This document shows positions 8,240 through 15,601 of a stretch of DNA of 64,000 nt, in pieces. This DNA is from a bacterium UBP2_UBA5202 (lineage in GTDB: Bacteria; Edwardsbacteria; AC1; EtOH8). The position numbers were made by a program, and so were the translations under genes. The DNA lies in NCBI GenBank assembly GCA_002412795.1, contig DHVS01000011.1, positions 1 through 64,000 of the forward strand. The letters are read 5' to 3'. The notes under the pieces are model-generated. The model saw only the letters and a program-made list of their open reading frames with translations. It did not search any database and was not told the origin of the DNA. How positions within the stretch are numbered: position 1 is the stretch's first letter; every line of letters begins with the position of its first letter.

Positions 8240-9079
8240 ATGAGAGCCCAATGGAAAATCAATAAATATTGGAAACTGCTTCCAAACGGAGAGTACTATC
8301 CATTTCAGGTCAGGGAACGCAAAGCGGAGATGCTTTTCCTGTCTGGGAAATGGGCAAATCTGGAAATAATCTTGGGACAGGACCTTTCGCTTGCCTTGAA
8401 ACAGATGATTCCCGAAGAACAAGCCCGCTGCCTTTTAAGGCAGGGGATGCTGGAAGCCCAGCTTGGAAAGGTTGAAGCGGCCGAGGATAAAATTTCCAAA
8501 GCGCTGGAATTATACCGGTCCGCAGGCGACAAGCAGGGAAGAACTCTTTGCCTTTTAAAACTGGCCCGGCTGGCCCTGGCCACAAAAAAATACCAGACAG
8601 GGGAAGGGATAACGGACGAGCTGATTAGGGAAGCGGTTGAAAAGGGCGACCGCCAGACCGAAATGCTGATGCAGAGTAACCGGGGAATTCTTTGCATGCA
8701 CACCGGAAGATCGGAGGAAGCCATCGATACTTTTACAAGGGTGATCGAATACTACAAAACCCAAGGGGACAAATGGAACGTGGCTTTTTCTCTGGCAAAC
8801 ATTGGCAACGTACACTTTGACAGGGAACGGTATGAAGAAGCGGCCGACTTTTATGGACAATCAATAAAAATACACCGTGAGGCGGGCAATCTTTACTCGG
8901 AATACATCGCCCTTTATAACCTGGCTGTTTGTTTTGAAAGGATGGGCCGCAAAGAAGAAGCCTTGACCCACTACCAGTCCAATCTAAAAATGGCCCGGCA
9001 GCTGGGGGACGGCCCTGGGGAAAAGGATATCCTTGAAGATATGGCCAGGGTAAACGCCGCTGAAACATTGGAAGGGTGA
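8240..9079 (+). CDS. Tetratricopeptide-repeat protein
   Basis: A 279-residue cytoplasmic protein with an AAGGAAA ribosome-binding site before the ATG. After an N-terminal module (YWKLLPNGEYYPFQVRERKAEMLFLSGKW) it carries about five TPR units between residues 55 and 275, for example SNRGILCMHTGRSEEAIDTFTRVIEYYKTQGD and ANIGNVHFDRERYEEAADFYGQSIKIHREAG; the alternation with a 40-residue step resembles the Rapsyn/LGN-type TPR. It probably mediates protein-protein contacts; no enzymatic domain. The N-terminal module is repeated alone in the next small ORF. Confidence 0.8.
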   Translation: MRAQWKINKYWKLLPNGEYYPFQVRERKAEMLFLSGKWANLEIILGQDLSLALKQMIPEEQARCLLRQGMLEAQLGKVEAAEDKISKALELYRSAGDKQGRTLCLLKLARLALATKKYQTGEGITDELIREAVEKGDRQTEMLMQSNRGILCMHTGRSEEAIDTFTRVIEYYKTQGDKWNVAFSLANIGNVHFDRERYEEAADFYGQSIKIHREAGNLYSEYIALYNLAVCFERMGRKEEALTHYQSNLKMARQLGDGPGEKDILEDMARVNAAETLEG

Positions 9080-9095
9080 TCGGATCAGAGTGAAA

Positions 9096-9236
9096 ATGCC
9101 AAAAAGAAAACACATACATGACATGCTTTGGCTGGAATCCGCGAACAAAGACGGGTACTATCCGTTTAAGATAGTCGCCAGCAAGGCCGATGTGATTCAA
9201 TTGCTAGGGTGCTGGAATGAAGCTGGAGGGGGATGA
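9096..9236 (+). CDS. 46-aa ORF, solitary copy of the upstream TPR protein's N-terminal module
   Basis: Encodes 46 residues including LWLESANKDGYYPFKIVASKADVIQLLGCW, which lines up with YWKLLPNGEYYPFQVRERKAEMLFLSGKW of the gene just upstream (shared W-L, G-YYPF, KA, LL/LSG-W). The TPR part is absent. It may be a truncated paralogue left after tandem duplication, or a short partner protein. The ribosome-binding site is weak. Confidence 0.45.
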   Translation: MPKRKHIHDMLWLESANKDGYYPFKIVASKADVIQLLGCWNEAGGG

Positions 9237-9298
9237 TGAATGATTACTGCCAACGAAAACCTTCGGAATTATAGTCATACCCCGGGAACTTTTTAAAC

Positions 9299-9327
9299 TT
9301 GACAATATTTGTTTTTACGGGTATATT
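9299..9327 (+). promoter_or_regulatory. Sigma-70-like promoter placed for leaderless transcription
   Basis: TTGACA, 17-bp spacer, TATATT. The -10 box ends only 5 bases before the ATG at 9333, so the expected transcription start coincides with the start codon. Confidence 0.7.
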
Positions 9328-9332
9328 ATCCG

Positions 9333-10295
9333 ATGGCATTTGAACCATCATACCTAAAATCATCGCGCTCCGGCAGGCTGGATGAAAAGTGCCGGGAGGC
9401 CGAAGAACTTCTGTCCTCCTGCCGCCTGTGCCCCCGGCAGTGCGGAGCGGACCGGGCCCGGAACCAGAAGGGTTTCTGCCGCAGCGGCCGCCTTCCCATT
9501 GTTTCCAGCTATAACGCCCATATGGGCGAAGAACCCCCCATCTCGGGCAGCCAGGGCTCGGGCACCATCTTCTTTGCCAACTGCAACATGGCCTGCGTTT
9601 ACTGCCAAAACTGGCCTATCAGCCAGCTGGGCCAGGGCCAGGAAGTGTCCTTTGACCGCCTGGCCGGGATGATGCTGGAATTGCAGGAGCGGGGCTGCCA
9701 CAACATCAATTTCGTCACTCCTTCGCACATGACGGCCCAGATACTATTGGCTTTGCCTATAGCCATTGAGCAGGGCTTTAACCTGCCGTTGGTCTACAAC
9801 TCCAGCGGGTACGATTCCCTAAATTCCTTAAAACTCATGGACGGGGTGGTGGACATTTACCTGCCCGACATCCGTTACTGCGATCCGGAAGAGTCTAAAA
9901 AATATTCCCAGGCCCCGGACTACCCGGAGGTCTGCCGCGCAGCCCTCAAGGAAATGTGGCGCCAGACGGGGGAGCTGCAGACCGATCAAAACGGGATAGC
10001 CCAAAGGGGGATGATCGTCAGGCACCTGGTCCTGCCCAACCGGCTTTCCCAAACCAGGGAGGCCTTGACCTTTTTGTCTAATGAAATATCCCCGGCGTTG
10101 CACCTTTCCCTGATGGCCCAGTATTTTCCCGCCCATCAGACCAAATCCATTCCGGAGCTTGACCGCCGCCTGAACAAAGAAGAATACCGCCAGGCTTTGG
10201 ACTGGCTGGAGGAGATGGGACTGGAGAACGGATGGCACCAGGAACTGGATGACAGCGGGGGCGGGCCGGCCGGCCGGATAGTGAGGGAGTTATGA
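9333..10295 (+). CDS. Radical SAM protein, PflX-like
   Basis: A 320-residue radical-SAM enzyme of the PflX-like group (COG1313 type), related to pyruvate-formate-lyase activating enzymes. The N-terminal Cys cluster SCRLCPRQCGADR is followed by the SAM-cluster motif CNMACVYCQNW (CxxxCxxC) and the radical-SAM barrel (NINFVTPSH, IYLPDIRY). It binds a 4Fe-4S cluster and cleaves S-adenosylmethionine; the protein substrate in this group is unclear. The start at 9333 is chosen because the promoter -10 box ends at 9327 and no ribosome-binding site is present. The stop overlaps the next gene by four bases (ATGA), so it is coupled to the histidine kinase. Confidence 0.85.
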   Translation: MAFEPSYLKSSRSGRLDEKCREAEELLSSCRLCPRQCGADRARNQKGFCRSGRLPIVSSYNAHMGEEPPISGSQGSGTIFFANCNMACVYCQNWPISQLGQGQEVSFDRLAGMMLELQERGCHNINFVTPSHMTAQILLALPIAIEQGFNLPLVYNSSGYDSLNSLKLMDGVVDIYLPDIRYCDPEESKKYSQAPDYPEVCRAALKEMWRQTGELQTDQNGIAQRGMIVRHLVLPNRLSQTREALTFLSNEISPALHLSLMAQYFPAHQTKSIPELDRRLNKEEYRQALDWLEEMGLENGWHQELDDSGGGPAGRIVREL

Positions 10296-11932
10296 CCAAA
10301 AAATGCTGGGAGGAGGTCCAGTGCAGCCGGGAAGACTGCCCGGTCAAGCAGAATCAGGAAGACTACTGCTGGCTTTCCCAAGCCCGGGTTTGCATAGACG
10401 GGCAGAACCGGGACATCCGGGAGCGGCTGCACCAGTGCTGCCGGGACTGCCCCCATTTTCAGAAAACTCTGGAACGCAGCACCGGCCGTCGCCTGACCGA
10501 CCAGGTGATGGCCGAAACGGTCTTAAAACTGCTGGAGGAGATGGGCGGGGTCCATGCCGAACTGACGGCCAGCAACCGCCAGCTGAGCCAGAAGATGCGG
10601 GAACTGGCCATCCTGAACGAAGCGACCAAGGCCCTGCAGACCACGCTGGAACTGGAGCAGGTGCAGCACATCATTTTGACCGGGGTCACGGCCGCCCAGG
10701 CCCTGAGCCTGAACCGGGCCTTTCTGCTGCTGGTGGACGGCGACCGGAGATCATTGACCGGGAAGATGGCGGTGGGGCCGGGCGGAGCCGAGGAGGCCTT
10801 CAACATCTGGAACGAGCTGCAGAAATCGCCCCGTTCATTCCGGGAGATGGCCCTGACCCCGCATCGGCAGGTGCAGGGCAATCTGGCGGTAAATCAGCTG
10901 GTAAAAAAACTGTCGGTTCCCCTGAGCAACCGGGATCACATCCTGGTGCAAGTGCTGGAATCAAAGAAACCGCTGCTGGTAACCGACGCTTCCTCTTTTC
11001 CCGGCGCCCGGGAGCTGGCCGGCCTGCTGAAGGTCAACTCCTTCATCGCGGCCCCGCTGGTGGCCGAGCAGGAAGCATTGGGGATAATTTTAGCCGACAA
11101 TGCCGTCACCAAAATGCCGATCCGTCCCGATGATGTCACCCTGCTGGAGATATTCGCCGGACAGGTCTCGGCCTTCATCCGGAACGCCCGGTTGTATCAA
11201 AGTTTAAAGGACAAGGTCAAGGAGCTGCAGCACAGCCAGGAAAAACTTTTGAAGGCCGAGCGGATGGCGGCGGTGGGAGAGATGGCGGCGGTGCTGGCCC
11301 ACGAGATCCGGACCCCCATGGTCTCCGTAGGCGGTTTCATCAACTCCATGATCCGGGAAAAACCCGACGACCCGCAGTTCGACCAACAGCTTAAGATCAT
11401 CAGCTCCGAGATCGACCGGCTGGAGGGGGTGCTGACCGATACTTTGGAACTGTCGCGGTTCAGGGAGCCGGAACTGGTCAGCGAAAATATCAATGATGTG
11501 GTCCTCCGCTGCCTGGGCGTGCTGAAGACCGAATTCGACCGCCAGAATATCACGGTGGAAACGGCCCTGGGGGAAGGCCTGGCCCCGGTCTGGATAGACC
11601 GCCGCCAGTTTCCCCAGGTTCTGATGAACCTTTTGAAGAACGCTCTGCACGTCATGCCCCTGGGCGGCCGGCTTTCGGTGGGGACCCGGCTGAACGCCGG
11701 TTCCGAACTGGCGATCTCCATTTCCGACACCGGCTCGGGCATTCCCCGCCAGGAACTGGAGCATGTCTTTGAGCCCAAGTTCACCACCAAACGGGGTGGG
11801 CTGGGCATCGGGCTGGCGGTCAGCAAAAAAATTGTGGATGGCCACCGGGGCAGCATCACGGTCAGCTCGGCCGAGGGCCGGGGGACTACGTTCCTGATCC
11901 GCCTGCCTTCGGGCGATCAAACGGCAGCATAA
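10292..11932 (+). CDS. Cytoplasmic sensor histidine kinase with GAF domain and N-terminal Cys-rich module
   Basis: A 546-residue kinase. Residues 1-55 hold a Cys/Trp-rich module (CWEEVQC, CPVKQ, YCW, CCRDCP) of the type often found ahead of signalling domains, possibly metal- or redox-binding. A GAF domain spans about 95-300. HisKA has the phospho-acceptor His near residue 336 in AHEIRTPMVSVGGF. HATPase_c has the N-box NLLKNALHV (about 445), G1 DTGSGI and G2 GGLGIGLAV. There is no transmembrane segment, so sensing is cytoplasmic. It overlaps the radical SAM gene by 4 bases and is followed 30 bases later by a receiver-domain protein, its likely partner. Confidence 0.92.
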   Translation: MTKKCWEEVQCSREDCPVKQNQEDYCWLSQARVCIDGQNRDIRERLHQCCRDCPHFQKTLERSTGRRLTDQVMAETVLKLLEEMGGVHAELTASNRQLSQKMRELAILNEATKALQTTLELEQVQHIILTGVTAAQALSLNRAFLLLVDGDRRSLTGKMAVGPGGAEEAFNIWNELQKSPRSFREMALTPHRQVQGNLAVNQLVKKLSVPLSNRDHILVQVLESKKPLLVTDASSFPGARELAGLLKVNSFIAAPLVAEQEALGIILADNAVTKMPIRPDDVTLLEIFAGQVSAFIRNARLYQSLKDKVKELQHSQEKLLKAERMAAVGEMAAVLAHEIRTPMVSVGGFINSMIREKPDDPQFDQQLKIISSEIDRLEGVLTDTLELSRFREPELVSENINDVVLRCLGVLKTEFDRQNITVETALGEGLAPVWIDRRQFPQVLMNLLKNALHVMPLGGRLSVGTRLNAGSELAISISDTGSGIPRQELEHVFEPKFTTKRGGLGIGLAVSKKIVDGHRGSITVSSAEGRGTTFLIRLPSGDQTAA

Positions 11933-11962
11933 AACCAAATAAAAAAACGGAAGGATCAGCAC

Positions 11963-12325
11963 ATGGGTAAATTGCTGGTAGTGGACGACGACCAGAGCCT
12001 CCGGCTGCTGTATCAGAAGGAATTGGGGGCGATGGGTCACCAGATCACCACCGCCGCCTCGGCCGAAGAGGCCCGGCAGTGTTTTGAAAAGGAAAAACCG
12101 GAGCTGGTGGTGCTGGACCTGAAACTGACGGCCGAGGAGGGTGGACTGGAGGCCCTGCGCTGGATGCGGGATTTTGACCCCAGGATCCCCATCGTGATCA
12201 ACACCGCTTATCCGGCCTACAAGGCGGATTTCTCCTCCTGGCTGGCCGACGCCTACATAGTCAAGTCTGGGAATCTGGAGGAGCTGAAGGCCACGATTGA
12301 AAAACTTTTAAATAAAAACCAATAA
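11963..12325 (+). CDS. Single-domain response regulator (receiver)
   Basis: A 120-residue CheY-like receiver. The acidic pocket is LVVDDDQS, the phospho-acceptor Asp is in VVLDLKL (about residue 52), the Thr is in VINTAY and the conserved Lys is in IVKSGN. There is no output domain, so it works through protein contacts or as a phosphorelay intermediate. AAGGATC precedes the ATG. It follows the histidine kinase by 30 bases and is presumably phosphorylated by it. The receiver loop LTAEEGGLEALRW is of the ordinary type. Confidence 0.92.
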   Translation: MGKLLVVDDDQSLRLLYQKELGAMGHQITTAASAEEARQCFEKEKPELVVLDLKLTAEEGGLEALRWMRDFDPRIPIVINTAYPAYKADFSSWLADAYIVKSGNLEELKATIEKLLNKNQ

Positions 12326-12336
12326 AAGATTGGGAA

Positions 12337-14670
12337 ATGAAAAGGATGCCAGTAGCAGTTTTGGTGTTTTTGATCATGACCATGGTCATTTCCTCCGGTT
12401 ATTCGCAGGACACCACAAGTATAGTGCAGCCAGCGCCAATCTCGGAGAACGCTCCTGTGGCGCCAGTGAGCACTCCAAAGAAAAGTGTCTGCTTGGGTGA
12501 AAAAGTTGATTTGTCTTTATCAATCCAAGGGAAAAAGGTTTCAGGATATACCGAATATCATATCAAGTTTCCAACCTACGTGTATTCATGGGATGGTACC
12601 GACTGGGTGCCCCATGCAGTAACCGGCCATAGCGTATTGGCTTTTCCGGTTGACGGGTACAGGATTGAAGCACTTGCCAATAGCAGGCTGAAACTGTCAA
12701 AGAAGCTAACATTTATATTTGAACTTGGCGTCAGTACCGTTCTAATCCAACCCAAGGAAGCAATGGTTGATTCCGACTACGTAGACCTTAGTAGTCTGGG
12801 CTCTTTCAGCAACTGGGTTCTCGGCGCAACCCAGTCAACCGTCAATTACAGCAACTACGATATTTCCATTACAGCAGGATATCCTATTTTCCCCGGTAAA
12901 GTTTTGGACGTAATTCCCATGATAGGTTTCCAAACCAGTAAGAATAAATTTGATGTTATGGACTTGGCGGGGTGGTACAATGTTTACGGGTATCGGTATG
13001 ATTTGGATCCGGCAGATTATGCCGGAATGAATGTCATGGATTACGAGATAACATACAACAGGATTGTGACCGGCGCTCAAGTAAAGACCACGAATGAAAA
13101 GGGAGTGTATTTTTCTTTACAAGCGATGTACTTCCCTTGGGTAAAGGCATCAGATTATGACGACCATCTGCTGAGATTCAAAGACGCTTATACCGAAGCA
13201 AAAGGGAACGGATATTCCATCGAAGGAAAGATAAGAATACCGATCTATATGGCAAGAAACGGTTCTGTCTGGTCTGCCGGGGGCGGTTATGGAATCCTCA
13301 GGATCACGGCTACCGGAAACCAGCAACAGAAATTTTATGCTGATGATCCGGCAACAACTGAAATAGAAACCGATTATAAATTTGATCCAATTGATAATAC
13401 CTTGAAACTCAGACAAAACAGCTTTATTGCCTTTGTAGAATATAAACTAGGCGGTAACCCCCGGAATAGAATGAAACGATCAGAGCCGCAAGACTCAAAA
13501 TACGGTCAAACCCAACGGAATAATTTTCAAAACACAAATTCAATAGCAAAAACGGATTCTCAGAATGCCCCCGAGATTATAAAACCGAAAATCAATTTGC
13601 AGGACACCATAACAAAAACAGAACCGACCTCTCCGAATATTACTGAGCCTATAATCCAGCAAAATATTTCACAGGACGCATCGGCGATAGTGCAAACTGC
13701 CCCGGCCGGGCAGTCCTTGGCAACAAAGGAAAAACCAGCCTCTAAATGGGGGTATTCGGTCAATTTCACCGGAAAAAAAGTATCTGGGTATACCGAATAC
13801 CACATTCAATATCCCATAATATATGATGTATATCCTGGCGATGGACACAGTATACTTGCTTTTCCCACTGACGGGTATAAGATGGAGATAGCTGGTTTTG
13901 TAAACGCCAGGATCACCAAGAAAGATAGAATGTTGTTCGAGCTTGCTTTCGGAAAAACAATTACTACCCCTAAGGAAGCTATGGTGGATTCAGATTATAT
14001 ATATATATCATATTTTGCCCCCCCCATATGGGTATATAGCGCGACTAAATCTAATGTAAAATGTGCAAATTATGATTTACGGTTTACAGCAGGTTATCCT
14101 CTCTGGATAAATAAACAGATAAAAATAACGCCAACAGTTGGATTTCAAACAACCCATTATGATTATGATGTCATTGGCATCTCAGGTTGGTACGAATATT
14201 ATTATGGGTATAAAATATCGGTGGAATCAGAGGATTATGAAGGGGTCAAGGTTCTCAAATACAAAGCGGATTATAACCAATTGCTGGCTGGTTTAATATT
14301 TGAAACCGTCCCCAATAATGGCCTTGTGCTTTATTTAAAAGGGTATTATTTGCCGTACGTAAAGGCAAAAGATTTTGACGACCACATTCTCAGGCTGAAA
14401 CAGTCAACAACGGATGCCACCGGTAGTGGTTATCTTGTTGAAGGAAAAATTAAAATTCAGGCCCATATATTTTCTTCAGGGTCTAAACTTAATTTTGGCG
14501 GCGGATACAGCCTCTTGCGGATCAAAGCCGCTGGCTCTCAAATTCAAAAGTATTATGACGACAGTCCGGATTTTAGTTATGATGAAACCGGCATGGAATC
14601 TGAGCCGATAAATAACACTTTAAAGTTATGGCAGGATAATGTTCTGGTTTTTATTGAATGCCAATTATGA
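12337..14670 (+). CDS. Tandem-duplicated omptin-like outer-membrane protease
   Basis: A 777-residue protein with a signal peptide (MKRMPVAVLVFLIMTMVISSGYSQ) and two copies of an about 330-residue omptin-like barrel joined by a Gln/Asn/Thr/Pro-rich linker (about 385-480). Copy 1 spans about 55-375, copy 2 about 485-777; each begins KKVSGYTEYHI. Omptins use two Asp in MVDxDW and an Asp-His pair in a surface loop. Here copy 1 has MVDSDY (about 142) and ASDYDDH (about 271), copy 2 has MVDSDY (about 548) and AKDFDDH (about 677), so both active sites look intact. Canonical omptins are about 300 residues with one barrel. It probably cleaves extracellular peptides. The duplicates are diverged (roughly half identical by eye), so the fusion is not recent. 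It starts 11 bases after the receiver gene. Confidence 0.75.
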   Translation: MKRMPVAVLVFLIMTMVISSGYSQDTTSIVQPAPISENAPVAPVSTPKKSVCLGEKVDLSLSIQGKKVSGYTEYHIKFPTYVYSWDGTDWVPHAVTGHSVLAFPVDGYRIEALANSRLKLSKKLTFIFELGVSTVLIQPKEAMVDSDYVDLSSLGSFSNWVLGATQSTVNYSNYDISITAGYPIFPGKVLDVIPMIGFQTSKNKFDVMDLAGWYNVYGYRYDLDPADYAGMNVMDYEITYNRIVTGAQVKTTNEKGVYFSLQAMYFPWVKASDYDDHLLRFKDAYTEAKGNGYSIEGKIRIPIYMARNGSVWSAGGGYGILRITATGNQQQKFYADDPATTEIETDYKFDPIDNTLKLRQNSFIAFVEYKLGGNPRNRMKRSEPQDSKYGQTQRNNFQNTNSIAKTDSQNAPEIIKPKINLQDTITKTEPTSPNITEPIIQQNISQDASAIVQTAPAGQSLATKEKPASKWGYSVNFTGKKVSGYTEYHIQYPIIYDVYPGDGHSILAFPTDGYKMEIAGFVNARITKKDRMLFELAFGKTITTPKEAMVDSDYIYISYFAPPIWVYSATKSNVKCANYDLRFTAGYPLWINKQIKITPTVGFQTTHYDYDVIGISGWYEYYYGYKISVESEDYEGVKVLKYKADYNQLLAGLIFETVPNNGLVLYLKGYYLPYVKAKDFDDHILRLKQSTTDATGSGYLVEGKIKIQAHIFSSGSKLNFGGGYSLLRIKAAGSQIQKYYDDSPDFSYDETGMESEPINNTLKLWQDNVLVFIECQL

Positions 14671-14683
14671 GGCAATAAATAAA

Positions 14684-15532
14684 ATGAATATGCTCAAGAC
14701 CATCATCCTGATGTCCGGGCTTACGGTGCTTTTAGTATTACTGGGCGGCTATTTTGGCGGCCAGCAGGGCGCGATCATGGCCCTGCTATTTGCCGGGGGA
14801 CTGAACTTTGTGTCCTACTGGTTCTCGGACAAGATCGCCTTAATGAGCTATAAGGCCCAGCCGGTGACCGAGGCCGAGGCCCCCGAACTCTACAACATGG
14901 TGAGGACCCTGGCCACCCGGGCCTCCCTGCCCATGCCCAAGGTTTACGTCATCCCCTCGGCCTCGCCCAACGCCTTTGCCACCGGGCGCAACCCACAGCA
15001 CGCGGCGGTGGCGGTGACCCAGGGCATCATGCAGCTTTTAAACCGCCAGGAGCTGGAAGGGGTGATCGCCCACGAGCTGGCCCACGTCCAGCACCGGGAC
15101 ATCCTGATAGCCACGGTGGTGGCTACCATCGCCGGGGCCATCACCATGATGGCCCGGATGGCGGGCTACGCCGCCATGTTCGGCGGCTATGGCGGCCGGG
15201 ACCGCGACCGGGGCGGCGGGGGCCTGGGAATGATCCTGATGATGATCCTGGCGCCGATAGCAGCGCTGCTGATCAAGATGTGGATCTCCCGCACCCGGGA
15301 ATACTCGGCCGACTCCGGCGGGGCCCTGATCGCCGGCTCGCCCCAGGGACTGGCCAGCGCCCTGGAAAAGCTTCAGTCCGGGGTCCGGGTGGCCCCGATG
15401 AACGCCAACCCGGCTTCGTCCCACCTGTTCATCGTCAATCCCCTTTCGGGCAAAAGCCTGATGAGCCTGTTCTCCACCCACCCGCCCATTGAAGAGAGGG
15501 TGGCAAAATTAAGGGCCATGGGCAGGGGGTAG
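14684..15532 (+). CDS. htpX: HtpX-type membrane zinc metalloprotease (M48)
   Basis: A 282-residue protease for quality control of inner-membrane proteins. Two N-terminal hydrophobic segments (IILMSGLTVLLVLLGGYFGG and AIMALLFAGGLNFVSYWF) and two more after the active site (IATVVATIAGAITMMARM, LGMILMMILAPIAALLIKMW). The zinc motif HELAH is near residue 129 (GVIAHELAHVQHRD) and the third ligand Glu is in SRTREYSADSGGA. A Gly/Arg-rich stretch (GGYGGRDRDRGGGGLG) separates the two C-terminal helices. The ATG at 14684 matches the family N-terminus (MNMLKT). It starts 13 bases after the omptin stop. Confidence 0.93.
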   Translation: MNMLKTIILMSGLTVLLVLLGGYFGGQQGAIMALLFAGGLNFVSYWFSDKIALMSYKAQPVTEAEAPELYNMVRTLATRASLPMPKVYVIPSASPNAFATGRNPQHAAVAVTQGIMQLLNRQELEGVIAHELAHVQHRDILIATVVATIAGAITMMARMAGYAAMFGGYGGRDRDRGGGGLGMILMMILAPIAALLIKMWISRTREYSADSGGALIAGSPQGLASALEKLQSGVRVAPMNANPASSHLFIVNPLSGKSLMSLFSTHPPIEERVAKLRAMGRG

Positions 15533-15601
15533 ACTTGGGGTAAAAGGGAGTGTATAATAATGGCAGAAACAAATATTCAAAATAATTATAAAAGGAAAAT
15601 C

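Noticed and set aside
15560..15601. Upstream ATG start for the M28 peptidase
   Set aside because: It would put 14 polar residues before a standard signal peptide and directly follows a TATAAT; the ATG at 15602 has the ribosome-binding site.
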